Below, piece after piece: positions 7,592 to 15,909 of a stretch of 34,369 nucleotides of DNA. The DNA comes from a bacterium (GTDB taxonomy: Bacteria > Lernaellota > Lernaellaia > JACKCT01). Location of the stretch: NCBI GenBank assembly GCA_019912885.1, contig JAIOHV010000229.1, positions 67,846-102,214 of the forward strand. Direction: 5' to 3'. Under the pieces are notes generated by a model. The model saw nothing but the letters and a program-made list of their open reading frames with translations, had not been told where the DNA came from and did not search any database. The position numbers and the translations under genes were made by a program. Within the stretch, counting starts at the first letter, position 1. Each line of letters opens with the position of its first letter.

Positions 7592-8982
7592 TCATCGCCC
7601 GCCCACCGCGGCGATCATCGCGCGCGCCTTGTCCGCCGTTTCGTCGAGTTCCGCCTCCGGGTCCGAGTCCGCGACGATCCCCCCGCCCGCGTGGAACATC
7701 ACTTGCCCGCGCGTCATGACGATCGTGCGGATCACCATGTTCAGCGACAGGTCGCCGTTGTAGCCGATGTATCCGAGCGCGCCCGTGTACGGCCCGCGGC
7801 GTACCGACTCGAGTTCGTCGATGATCTCCATCGCGCGGATTTTGGGCGCGCCCGTGACCGAGCCGCCCGGAAACGCCGCGCGCAGCAGATGGATCGCGTC
7901 CATGCCCTCGTAAAGCATCCCCTGCACGGTGGAGACGGTATGGAACACCGTCGGCAGCTCGTCCACCCACGCGTGATCGTCCACGCGCACCGTGCCGTAA
8001 TCGCAAACGCGGCCAAGGTCGTTGCGCACCAGATCGACGATCATCGACAGCTCCGCGCGGTCCTTCGTACTCGAAATCAGATCCGCGACAGCATGCGCAT
8101 TGAAGTCCGCGTCGTCCGCGCGACGGGGACGCGTACCCTTGATGGGGCGCGACTCCACGCGCCGGCCCGTGCGACGTAAAAAAAGCTCCGGCGACGCGGA
8201 CGCGATCTGAAAATCTCCGCAATCGAGATACGCGCCGTATCGCGACGGCGTCGCGGCGCGCAGGCGGCGGTAAACGTCGAACGGCTCGCCGACAAGCGAG
8301 CCCGTAAATCGGCGCGCGAGGTTCACCTGGTAGATGTCGCCGTCGCGGATGTACGCAAGCGCGCGACGCACGCGGTCCAGATACTCCTCGCGCGTGAACG
8401 AACAGGAAAGCGTGATCGGCGCGGCGGGCGGCGGATCGTCGTCCACGGCGGATTGGGCGGCTACCGCAACATCGGCCTCGACCGCATCGAGCAGCGGCTC
8501 GGGGCTCGCGTCTCCGAACGCGCACGCGGAGGCATACCAGGAACGCGAGAGGTTGTCGTAAACGATGGCGCGGTCGTAGAGCCCAAGCGAGACGAGCGGC
8601 AGCTCGGGCTCGCCGTTCGCGCGATGCGGCAGGCGCTCGATCAGCCCGCCGAGGTCGTACGAAAAATATCCGACCGCGCCGGCTAGAAACGGCGCGGGCG
8701 CCCCGGCCGGCACCTCGACCGCGCGCTCGCGAAGTACCTCGCGCAGCGCCGCGAAAACGTCCGGGCCGATCGCTCGCCACGTGCCGCCCTCACGCAAACG
8801 CGCACCTTCGCGCGTCGCCTCGAAGATGGCGCGCGGCTCCCATAATAGAAAGGAATAGCGCCCGAGCTGCGCGGAGACCTGCGACGAATCCAGAAACGCG
8901 AGGCGGTCCCGCCCGCCGAGCGCGCCGGCGAGCGCCGGCGGGCTCGCGTCGATCGAAAGCGCGCGGAACGCGACGCGGCCGC

Positions 8983-8986
<4 letters not shown>
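7592..8986 (-). CDS. pabB: Aminodeoxychorismate synthase component I
   Basis: 464 residues from a GTG start at 8986 that overlaps the pabA stop (GTGA), chosen over a TTG five codons upstream because of this typical coupling. With PabA it converts chorismate and glutamine to 4-amino-4-deoxychorismate. The N-terminal half is the Anth_synt_I_N-like region (FLAGAVGYFSYDLGG). The C-terminal half is the chorismate-binding fold with DGDIYQVNLARRF, SPELF, PIKGTRPR (about residues 281-288), ELSMIVDLVRNDLGR, FPGGSVTGAPKIRAMEII and a C-terminal GGGIVADSDPEAE. The PIKGT motif with Lys is the feature that separates PabB from TrpE-type enzymes, which have PIAGT. Length matches E. coli PabB. It is the middle gene of pabA-pabB-pabC. 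Confidence 0.94.
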
Positions 8987-9570
<584 letters not shown>

Positions 9571-9626
9571 CCGGGCACCCTTGGTCCGCGCCGGCCGGCC
9601 GTGACCGCAAACGGACAAGGGGTATG

Positions 9627-9667
9627 CCTAAAACGAATCGGAATCGCCCGCAAGGGCGAACGATTCC
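9627..9667 (-). terminator. Possible Rho-independent terminator after the flippase-glycosyltransferase gene
   Basis: On the minus strand, GGAAT at 9667-9663 pairs with ATTCC at 9644-9640, and CGCCC at 9658-9654 pairs with GGGCG at 9650-9646, closing a TTGC loop with a 4-base bulge. GATTCGTTTTAG follows; the T run is short. It lies between the stop at 9711 and the pabA start at 9570. Confidence 0.45.
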
Positions 9668-9710
9668 GCCGTTTCGCGAAACCACCAACCGCTATCGACC
9701 GGTATGCGCC

Positions 9711-12263
9711 TCACGCCTCCCCGCGCCGGGCGAGGCTTTCGTAAATCCGCTCCATCTTGCGCGCGGCCGTTCGCGGATCGTACGACATGTGCACGTGGCG
9801 AATCAGGTCCTGGGGTGGAATCGACGCGGGCGCCTCGAAAAACTCCAGGACGCGGCGCGCCAGGCCGCCATCGTCGTGCGCGATCAGCCTGTCGCGCAGC
9901 GCCGGCGGAACGACCTCGTTTTGCGGCGACCGGTCAAGCATGAACACGGGAATCCCCCGCCCCATGGCGGCGAGCGCGGTGAGCGCCGTATCCGTCTCCC
10001 CGTCCGGCGATTCGCACGGCAGAAGCAGCGCGCTTTGAAGCGCGAGCAATTCGTCGAACGCATTTTGTCCCAGGTGCAGGCTCGCACGGTCGCAAAACGC
10101 CGACAGGTGCCGCGCGTAGTAGCGCTCGGCGCGATCGTTCGTGCCCGCCGCGCGCGACACAACAAAAAGATGGAAGTGGATGCGCTCCGAGCGCCCGAGT
10201 ACCGTCGGCGCGATGTTGATGAGGTGCGGCATCGCGCCGTCGCGCCACAGATCGCCGACGTACATGATATGAAAGGCCGCCGGCGAAAGGGCGAGACGCC
10301 GGCAAAGCTCCGCCCGGTCCGCTTTGACGATGCTCGCGTCCACCGCCGGGCGCACCAGATGCACGTCCGCGTCGCCGCGAAGGAGCTTGACGAGCTGCAC
10401 GTCCTCCTCGCTCGCGGCGGTGACCGCGTCGGCGAACAGCCCCACGCGCCGGTGCGACGGCGGCGAGGGGTGATGCATCAGCGTCTGGATGAACGGCATG
10501 CGCGGCGTGGCGATGCGCAAAAGGCGCAACCCCGCGCGCATCACGGCGCCGGGCTCGAAAAGAAAATGGATCGCCGTGAAACGCCCGCGATTGGCGAACA
10601 AAAACGCGAACAGCCGCGCCATGTTCGCGTGCCCGCCGAGCGGCCCGAGCGTCGCGGCGGGGTAGATGCGATACGGGCGCAGCACGTTGTCGGTCAGGCC
10701 GTAGCCGCGATGCCCGCGCGGCAGCACCACGGCAAGCGTCCCCGGCGCGATGTGACGCGCGAGCGAGGCGACCAGAAGGTTGCCCGCGTCGTGCGTGTTC
10801 GTGTGGCGCGGCGACGGCACAAGCAGGATGCGGCGCGGCTCGTCGCGTTCGACAACGGGCATCGACAGGCCGCCGAGCGCGAGGATGGCCACGTGCGCCG
10901 CAAAGCCGAGGCCCGCCGCGAGCGCCGCGGTGACGAATCCCGGCGGCGACAGCGCGGCGACGGTCCACGACACGCCGTACGCGCTCACGCCTCCGGCGCC
11001 GATTGCGACGAGCGCGCGTCCGGGAATGCGCGCGTCCAGATGGCGGACAAGGAAATACGCGATGGCGCCAAGCGCGGCGACGCACCCCGCGGCGGTCGAC
11101 CAGGCCGCGCCCTCGACGCCGCCGCGCGGAATCAGGAGCGTCGCGCATCCGGTCTGCACGGCGAGCGCGGTCAGCAATATGCCGGCAGAAACGCCCGGCC
11201 GGCCGACGCCGCTCGCGATGCTCGTCCCCACGTTCACGAGAGCCAGCATCGCCATCGTGACTAGCAGGATTTTCGTCGAGGGAACGGCGGGCGCAAAGGT
11301 GTCGGGGTATAGCCCGGTGACGATCTCGCCGAGCACCGGCCACGCGGCCAGCACCATGCCCGCCACGGCGGCGAGCGTCATCGTCATCGCGGTCGAGGAG
11401 CGCGCGGCCATAAGGCGCGCGGCTTCGGGCGTCGTGCCGCGCAATTTCGCGACGGCGGGGAAGATCACAAGCGCCATCGCGGTCATGAGGAAAAACGGAA
11501 TCCGTGCGATCGATTGCGCGGCGGTGTAGTAGCCGGCCAGAAGGCTCGCGTTCGCCTCGTGCGACAGGCGCTTCAAAAGCAGCAGATCGTTTGTCATCAG
11601 CACGTGCAAAAACAGCGCGACGGTCATGACCGTGACGCCGTACGACGCCAGCCGGCGCGCGCCGAGATCCACGCGCGCGGTCACGCCCCGAAGGTCGATG
11701 ACGAGCATCGAGGCCAGGAAGACGAACAGTGCGGCGAGCATCGTGCCCGCGAGCGCGCCGTGCACGCCATAGCCGATCGCAACCAGATAAATCACCGTGC
11801 CGACGCGCACGACTTGAAATGCGATATCGATCGCCGCCTGCTTGCCGAAGCGCGCGCGCCCGTTGAGATATCCGAGATTGACGGCGAGAAGCGCGTACAG
11901 GACGGCGATGATGCCAACCCAGCGAAAAAACAGCGTCATCGCCGCGTCGCGGAAAAACGCGGCGACAAGCGGCGCGGCGAACGCGAACGCCACGCCGACC
12001 GGCGCCGCGAACGCAAGCTGCGTAAGCGCCGCAAGCCGCCACACGCCGCCCTCCTGCCCCGGCTTGCCGGCGACGAAGTGGCTGACGGTCTGCGTCGCCC
12101 CGACGACGAAAACCATGTTCACGATGGAAAGGACGGCGAAAACGACGCCGTACAGGCCGAATTGTTCGGTCGAGAGCATCCGCCCCATCGCGAGATACAG
12201 CGCGTATCCCGCGACAAGGAAAACGATCCTCGATATCAAGAGCGCGCCCGTGCCCGTCCGCAT
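9711..12263 (-). CDS. Flippase (MOP/Wzx-like) fused to a GT-B-type glycosyltransferase
   Basis: 850 residues from ATG at 12263. A longer frame to 12329 would translate an 8-base repeat array, so the shorter start is preferred, though it lacks a clear Shine-Dalgarno. Residues 1-465 carry about 12-14 hydrophobic segments beginning LLISRIVFLVAGYALYLAMG and LSTEQFGLYGVVFAVLSIVN, the pattern of polysaccharide-biosynthesis flippases of the MOP superfamily. Residues about 475-850 form a soluble domain starting RRILLVPSPRHTNTHDAGNL, with MYVGDLWRDGA, a C-terminal SALLLPCESPDGETDTALTALAAMGRGIPV-type segment of GT4-like enzymes, and a final helix. Residues S752, D754 and E756 in CESPDGETD fit the family's sugar-nucleotide binding loop. 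The fusion would couple glycan assembly on the inner face to export of a lipid-linked glycan. The substrate is unknown. No other glycan genes are adjacent. Confidence 0.8.
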   Translation of the reverse strand: MRTGTGALLISRIVFLVAGYALYLAMGRMLSTEQFGLYGVVFAVLSIVNMVFVVGATQTVSHFVAGKPGQEGGVWRLAALTQLAFAAPVGVAFAFAAPLVAAFFRDAAMTLFFRWVGIIAVLYALLAVNLGYLNGRARFGKQAAIDIAFQVVRVGTVIYLVAIGYGVHGALAGTMLAALFVFLASMLVIDLRGVTARVDLGARRLASYGVTVMTVALFLHVLMTNDLLLLKRLSHEANASLLAGYYTAAQSIARIPFFLMTAMALVIFPAVAKLRGTTPEAARLMAARSSTAMTMTLAAVAGMVLAAWPVLGEIVTGLYPDTFAPAVPSTKILLVTMAMLALVNVGTSIASGVGRPGVSAGILLTALAVQTGCATLLIPRGGVEGAAWSTAAGCVAALGAIAYFLVRHLDARIPGRALVAIGAGGVSAYGVSWTVAALSPPGFVTAALAAGLGFAAHVAILALGGLSMPVVERDEPRRILLVPSPRHTNTHDAGNLLVASLARHIAPGTLAVVLPRGHRGYGLTDNVLRPYRIYPAATLGPLGGHANMARLFAFLFANRGRFTAIHFLFEPGAVMRAGLRLLRIATPRMPFIQTLMHHPSPPSHRRVGLFADAVTAASEEDVQLVKLLRGDADVHLVRPAVDASIVKADRAELCRRLALSPAAFHIMYVGDLWRDGAMPHLINIAPTVLGRSERIHFHLFVVSRAAGTNDRAERYYARHLSAFCDRASLHLGQNAFDELLALQSALLLPCESPDGETDTALTALAAMGRGIPVFMLDRSPQNEVVPPALRDRLIAHDDGGLARRVLEFFEAPASIPPQDLIRHVHMSYDPRTAARKMERIYESLARRGEA

Positions 12264-12279
12264 GAGCGAAGAATAGACT

Positions 12280-12318
12280 GGAAGGCGGGAAGACGGGAAG
12301 GCGGGAAGGACATCGCAA
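12280..12318 (+). repeat. 8-base GGAAGGCG array ending in CATCGCAA
   Basis: Four 8-base units: GGAAGGCG at 12280, GGAAGACG at 12288, GGAAGGCG at 12296 and GGAAGGAC at 12304, with CATCGCAA at 12311-12318. It begins 16 bases upstream of the flippase-glycosyltransferase start codon. Confidence 0.75.
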
Positions 12319-12336
12319 CCGGTTCCCATGAATACG

Positions 12337-12429
12337 AACCGCGACCGTCAGGGAGCGGGTCTACCGTTGGAACCGCGACCGTCAGGGATCGGGTCTACCG
12401 TTGGAACCGCGACCGTGAGGGAGCGGGTA
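12337..12429 (+). repeat. 34-base tandem repeat, 2.7 copies
   Basis: Copies at 12337-12370 and 12371-12404 differ at one base; a third, truncated copy runs 12405-12429 with one further change. Each unit starts AACCGCGACCGTCAGGGAGC and ends CTACCGTTGG, with a CCGC/GCGG inverted pair in its first 24 bases. The related 10-mer GCGATGTCAG follows at 12434-12443, as at 4651. Confidence 0.85.
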
Positions 12430-12577
12430 CGCTGCGATGTCAGTCAGCAAGCGCTCTCCCCGTCCGTCCCGACTGACGGCATCTTGGGAATGCCACTTCG
12501 CTTCACGGCTCCTTGCGTCCGCTTCTCAGTGAACTTGAAAAACCACACCGGCCGTTGACGCCACGCGGCGACACCCT
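12430..12577. other. Gene-free spacer with remnants of dispersed repeats
   Basis: Part of the 533-base gene-free stretch 12264-12796. It holds GCGATGTCAG (12434-12443) and a TTGGGAATGCCA block (12484-12495) that also occurs in the array at 16924-16935. I find no credible reading frame, promoter or RNA gene here. Confidence 0.5.
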
Positions 12578-12654
12578 GGGACCGCAGGTGTCCTCACCTG
12601 CTTATATTGCGATTCGAGGATTCCTCCGAAGCAGGTGAGGACACCTGCGGTCCC
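12578..12654. repeat. Perfect 26-base inverted repeat with each arm itself palindromic
   Basis: The arm at 12578-12603 is the exact reverse complement of 12629-12654; the 25-base centre contains GAGG and CCTC. Within each arm GCAGGTG and CACCTGC are inverted around four bases, so either two small hairpins or one long cruciform can form. The layout resembles a REP doublet (BIME). No T-run follows, so it is not a classical terminator. Confidence 0.85.
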
Positions 12655-12760
12655 GGGGATGCGCCTTCGCGGGAAAACATGCCGCCGGTTTTTGAAAGCG
12701 CCCCTTGGATACGCAGCAAAATGCACCGCCGGGATACCGCCCGCTTGACTCCCCAGCCTT

Positions 12761-12769
12761 TGGTATTAT
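12761..12769 (+). promoter_or_regulatory. Extended -10 promoter for the RHH/MazF pair
   Basis: TGGTATTAT at 12761-12769 matches the extended -10 pattern TGnTATAAT at all but one base. It sits 27 bases before the antitoxin start, and transcription would start near 12776. A TTGACT at 12745 is too close to serve as a normally spaced -35. Confidence 0.5.
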
Positions 12770-12796
12770 CATTTCTCCTACCAACGGGAGCGCACC

Positions 12797-13033
12797 ATGC
12801 CGATGACAAAAATCGCCGTGACGATCGACGAAAAAGACGCGGTCGAAATCGATCGCCTCGTCGCCGCCGGCCATTATCCCAACCGCAGCAAAGTCATTCA
12901 GGAAGCCCTCAAAAGCATCCTTCGCGATTCAAAAATACGCCGCCTCGCCGCCGAATGCGCCAAGCTGGATCCGGCGGAGGAGCAGGCGATGGCGGAGGAG
13001 TTTCTCGGGAGCGATTCATGGCCCGAATACTGA
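12797..13033 (+). CDS. Ribbon-helix-helix antitoxin (CopG/MazE-like)
   Basis: A 78-residue protein. TKIAVTIDEKDAVEIDRLV forms the N-terminal beta strand and first helix, followed by NRSKVIQEALKSILRD as the second helix of a ribbon-helix-helix DNA-binding domain (residues about 4-45). The acidic C-terminal tail (LDPAEEQAMAEEFLG) is likely the toxin-binding part. It would bind its own promoter and neutralise the MazF-type toxin. The start ATG at 12797 has GGGAG six bases upstream. The gene overlaps the toxin gene by 16 bases. Antitoxin assignment rests on fold plus neighbour. Confidence 0.88.
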   Translation: MPMTKIAVTIDEKDAVEIDRLVAAGHYPNRSKVIQEALKSILRDSKIRRLAAECAKLDPAEEQAMAEEFLGSDSWPEY

Positions 13034-13353
13034 GGGGCGACATTTGGTGGGCTGATCTTGATCCCGTAAAGGGACACGAACAAGCCCGGAAGCGTCCCGT
13101 GCTCATCATCAGTCACGGCATCTTCAACAACCGATCCGGTACGATCATCGCACTTGCGATTACGAGCCAGGAACCGCGCGCGGGGTTCCCGCTGACTTAT
13201 CGTATCGATTCCGCGGGCATGCCGAAAGCATCCTGGGTCAAAATGAGTCAGGTCCGCACGATTTCCATCGAACGGCTCGGGCGGCGGATCGGGAACGTGT
13301 CGGGGGACGAACTCGATGAAATCGTTGGCGGTTTTCTGGAATTGATTGCATAG
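13018..13353 (+). CDS. mazF: MazF/PemK-family endoribonuclease toxin
   Basis: 111 residues. The start ATG at 13018 lies inside the end of the antitoxin gene with GGGAG about eight bases upstream, giving the usual overlapping antitoxin-toxin order. The N terminus reads MARILRGDIWWADLDPVKGH, the MazF SH3-like barrel signature (RGDIWWADLDP), then QARKRPVLIISHGIFN with the conserved RPVLII segment containing the catalytic Arg position, and KASWVKMSQVRTISIERLGRRIG with the conserved Q-R-T/S block. MazF toxins cut mRNA at short sequence motifs. Full length, with no sign of decay. Confidence 0.92.
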   Translation: MARILRGDIWWADLDPVKGHEQARKRPVLIISHGIFNNRSGTIIALAITSQEPRAGFPLTYRIDSAGMPKASWVKMSQVRTISIERLGRRIGNVSGDELDEIVGGFLELIA

Positions 13354-13422
13354 CGAAATCGTCCCTCCTACCGGGCGGGCGTGCAGGCGTTCGATTGTCG
13401 CGAATTGCCGCCATTTGCGGGG

Positions 13423-13451
13423 TTGACACCCACGCCCCCACTGTGGATATT
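13423..13451 (+). promoter_or_regulatory. Sigma70-type promoter of the ilv operon
   Basis: TTGACA at 13423-13428 is a perfect -35; a 17-base spacer leads to GATATT at 13446-13451 (4 of 6 matches to TATAAT). The predicted transcript start is near 13458, one base before the leader-peptide ATG. Confidence 0.65.
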
Positions 13452-13458
13452 CGTCCCG

Positions 13459-13512
13459 ATGCGACGCTTTGAAGGCCTTTTTATTCTCGTCCTTCTGGGG
13501 GTTCCGGGCTAA
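13459..13512 (+). CDS. ilv attenuator leader peptide
   Basis: A 17-codon reading frame, MRRFEGLFILVLLGVPG then TAA. Seven of the 17 residues are Leu, Ile or Val, five of them consecutive (ILVLL, residues 9-13). The stop codon is followed at once by the antiterminator segment at 13513. This is the layout of branched-chain amino acid leader peptides, in which slow decoding of Ile/Leu/Val codons sets read-through into ilvB. No Shine-Dalgarno is seen, and the predicted transcript starts next to the ATG, so it may be translated as a near-leaderless message. Confidence 0.8.
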   Translation: MRRFEGLFILVLLGVPG

Positions 13513-13582
13513 CCGGGGTCCGAGTCGCTAAAGCTCGCGAGAGCGGAAGAAGACCGACCCCGGATTCGGGGGCGGTTTTTTT
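13500..13582 (+). terminator. Transcription attenuator upstream of ilvB
   Basis: Segment 1 (13500-13507, GGTTCCGG) can pair with segment 2 (13513-13521, CCGGGGTCC) with one bulge. Segment 2 (13513-13520) is a perfect 8-base complement of segment 3 (13556-13563, GACCCCGG). Segments 3 and 4 form the terminator: CCGACCCCG at 13554-13562, loop GATT, CGGGGGCGG at 13567-13575 with one A-G mismatch, then seven T at 13576-13582. Terminator and antiterminator are mutually exclusive, as in ilv/leu attenuators. A GCTC-GCGA-GAGC minihairpin (13533-13544) lies between. Confidence 0.85.
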
Positions 13583-13597
13583 GTTTTGGAGACCAAG

Positions 13598-15418
13598 ATG
13601 CAAAAGCACGAGGACGACACGGCCCGCGCCGAAGCCGAAACCGGAATCGAGGATGCGCCGGGCGACGCCGCGGCCGAATTGACCGAGCGGCAAAAGATGG
13701 CGCTCGACGACTCCCGCTTCATCAAGCACAACGGCGCGACCTCGCTGATCCGCTCGCTGGAGTACGAGAACGTCGAGGTCATCTTCGGCTATCCCGGCGG
13801 CGCGGTGCTGCCGATCTACGATGCGATCATCGAATCGACGATCCGCCACGTGCTGGTGCGTCACGAGCAGGGCGCCTCGCACATGGCCGACGGTTACGCG
13901 CGCGCGTCCGGCAAGGTCGGCGTGTGCCTGGCGACCTCCGGCCCCGGCGCGACGAACCTCGTGACCGGCATCTGCAACGCGCACATGGATTCCATCCCGA
14001 TGGTTGCCATCACCGGCCAGGTTCCGACCTACCTGATCGGCACGGACGCGTTTCAGGAGGCGGACATCTTCGGCATCACCATGCCGATCGTGAAACATAG
14101 CTGGCTCATCAAGGACGCCGAAGAAATTCCGCTTGTCATCCACCAGGCGTTTCACATCGCGCGCACGGGCCGGCCCGGGCCGGTACTGGTGGATATCCCC
14201 TCCGACGTGAGCAAGGCGCTCGTCACCTGGAAGCCGAACACGGAAGGGCCGAAGCTCCCCGGATTCAAGCCGAACACCGAGGGCCACCCCAAGCAGATCC
14301 GCGCAGCCGTGAGCGTCATCCGCGAAAGCAAAAAGCCCATCATCTACTGCGGCGGCGGCGTCATGCGAGCCGGCGCGGCGCGCGAAATCCGCGACTTGGC
14401 CAACGCCATCAACTGCCCCGTCACCACCACGGTGATGGGTCTTGGCGCCTACCCGGAGGACGACCCCAAGTCGCTCGGCATGCTCGGCATGCACGGAACG
14501 AGCTACGCGAACTGGGCGATCACCCGCGCGGATACGATCCTCGCGATTGGGGTGCGTTTTGACGATCGCGTCACGGGCAACAAAGCGACGTTCGGGCGCC
14601 AGGCGAAGATCGTGCATATCGACGTGGACCCCGCGGAGATCGAAAAAAACGTGCCGGTGAAGGTGCCGATCGTCGGCGACGCGAAGACCGTCTGCCGGCA
14701 GATCCTCGACCTGCTCGCCGAGGAGCCGATCCACGAATCGCGCGCCGAGTGGTGGGAGGCGATCGACCAGATTCGCAAGAAATATCCGCTCGACTACGCG
14801 CGCAAGCCGCACGAACTGAAGCCGCAATACGCGATTCAGCGCGTTGCGGCGCTCGCGGACCCGGAGGCGATCGTCGCGGTGGATGTCGGCCAGCACCAGA
14901 TGTGGGCCGCGCAATATTACGGCTTCAAGACGCCCGACCGTTTCCTGTCCTCGTCGGGTCTCGGGACGATGGGCTACGGCCTGCCCGCGGCGATCGGCGC
15001 GCAGGTGGCGCGGCCCGACCGGCAGGTCGTTTGCCTGTCGGGCGACGGGTCGATCCAGATGTGCATCCAGGAGCTGGCCGTGATGGCGATCGAGAAGCTG
15101 CCCGTGAAGCTCATGATCATCAACAACGGGTACCTGGGCATGGTGCGCCAGTGGCAGGAGCAGATGTACGACCACCGCTACTCGTCGGTCGCCCTGCCCT
15201 ACGACGCGCCCCCGGATTTCGTGAAGCTCGCGCAGGCCTACGGCATCCGCGGCGAGCGCGTCACCGACGCGGAAAAGCTCGACGACATGCTGCGCGACGT
15301 GCTCGCGCACGATGGCCCGGTGCTTCTGGACATTCGCGTGACCGAGGAGGAAAACGTGACGCCGATGGTCAAGCCCGGCGGCTCGGTGCGCGAGCAGGTG
15401 GAGGATGAGCTCGTATGA
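13598..15418 (+). CDS. ilvB: Acetolactate synthase large (catalytic) subunit
   Basis: 606 residues. Condenses two pyruvate, or pyruvate and 2-oxobutyrate, to the first intermediates of valine/leucine and isoleucine synthesis, using thiamine diphosphate, Mg and FAD. The first ~40 residues are an acidic extension not typical of the core. Then come GATSLIRSLEYENVEVIFGYPGG, the catalytic Glu90 in VRHEQGASHMADGYAR, SGPGATNLVTGI, and the ThDP/Mg motif GDGSIQMCIQEL ending in NN (LMIINNGYLGMVRQWQE). The start ATG at 13598 has GGAG six bases upstream; an in-frame TTG at 13586 lies before the Shine-Dalgarno and is rejected. Expression is probably controlled by the attenuator just upstream. The stop overlaps the ilvN start by four bases. 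Confidence 0.97.
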   Translation: MQKHEDDTARAEAETGIEDAPGDAAAELTERQKMALDDSRFIKHNGATSLIRSLEYENVEVIFGYPGGAVLPIYDAIIESTIRHVLVRHEQGASHMADGYARASGKVGVCLATSGPGATNLVTGICNAHMDSIPMVAITGQVPTYLIGTDAFQEADIFGITMPIVKHSWLIKDAEEIPLVIHQAFHIARTGRPGPVLVDIPSDVSKALVTWKPNTEGPKLPGFKPNTEGHPKQIRAAVSVIRESKKPIIYCGGGVMRAGAAREIRDLANAINCPVTTTVMGLGAYPEDDPKSLGMLGMHGTSYANWAITRADTILAIGVRFDDRVTGNKATFGRQAKIVHIDVDPAEIEKNVPVKVPIVGDAKTVCRQILDLLAEEPIHESRAEWWEAIDQIRKKYPLDYARKPHELKPQYAIQRVAALADPEAIVAVDVGQHQMWAAQYYGFKTPDRFLSSSGLGTMGYGLPAAIGAQVARPDRQVVCLSGDGSIQMCIQELAVMAIEKLPVKLMIINNGYLGMVRQWQEQMYDHRYSSVALPYDAPPDFVKLAQAYGIRGERVTDAEKLDDMLRDVLAHDGPVLLDIRVTEEENVTPMVKPGGSVREQVEDELV

Positions 15419-15891
15419 AAATGATGATTTCCGCCACGGTGGAGAACAAGCCCGGCGTGCTGACGCGCATCTCCGGCCTGTTCGCGCGGCGCGGGTTCAA
15501 CATCGACTCGCTCGCGGTGGGTCCGACGGAGGACCCGGACATCTCGCGCATGACGATCGTCGTCAACCAGGCGCAGCACCCGATGGAGCAGGTCGAAAAG
15601 CAGCTCCACAAGCTCGTCAACGTCCTTAAGATCAGCCACATGGACCCGGCGGGCTCCGTCGGCCGCGAGCTGATGCTTTTGAAGGTCCACGCGCCGGCCG
15701 CCAAACGCGTGGAGCTGCTCGACATCATCAATACCTTCCGCGGCAAGGTCGTCGATCTTTCGCGCAACACGCTCATCGCCGAGGTCACGGGCGACAGCGA
15801 AAAGATGCGCGCGTTTCAGGAAATCATGACGCAATACGGCATCATTGAAATCGCCCGCACGGGCAAGGCGGCGCTCGGGCGCGGCCGTTAA
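15415..15891 (+). CDS. ilvN: Acetolactate synthase small (regulatory) subunit
   Basis: 158 residues, the normal size for the IlvN/IlvH regulatory subunit. The N-terminal ACT domain (MISATVENKPGVLTRISGLF, then RRGFNIDSLAVGPTEDPD) mediates valine feedback; residues about 85-158 form the ALS_ss_C domain (RELMLLKVHAP ... FRGKVVDLSRNTLIAEVTGD). It binds and activates IlvB. The ATG overlaps the ilvB stop (ATGA), consistent with equimolar translation. ilvC follows after 18 bases. Confidence 0.97.
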   Translation: MKMMISATVENKPGVLTRISGLFARRGFNIDSLAVGPTEDPDISRMTIVVNQAQHPMEQVEKQLHKLVNVLKISHMDPAGSVGRELMLLKVHAPAAKRVELLDIINTFRGKVVDLSRNTLIAEVTGDSEKMRAFQEIMTQYGIIEIARTGKAALGRGR

Positions 15892-15909
15892 AACGAGGAG
15901 CATCGGGTC

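Noticed and set aside
6536-8179. 547-codon plus-strand frame over pabC and pabB
   Set aside because: Shadow of pabB/pabC; composition is Arg/His-rich with no motif, while the opposite strand has full enzyme signatures.
12578-12654. Rho-independent terminator
   Set aside because: Although the stem is long, neither side has a T-run and no gene ends close by; a REP-type repeat fits better.
12797-13353. Genomic island or phage remnant marked by the toxin-antitoxin pair
   Set aside because: No integrase, transposase, tRNA or direct-repeat boundaries are seen; only intergenic repeats flank the pair.
13354-13598. T-box riboswitch in front of ilvB
   Set aside because: No T-box consensus (AGGGTGGNACCGCG-like) or specifier stem seen; the leader peptide with overlapping hairpins explains the region better.
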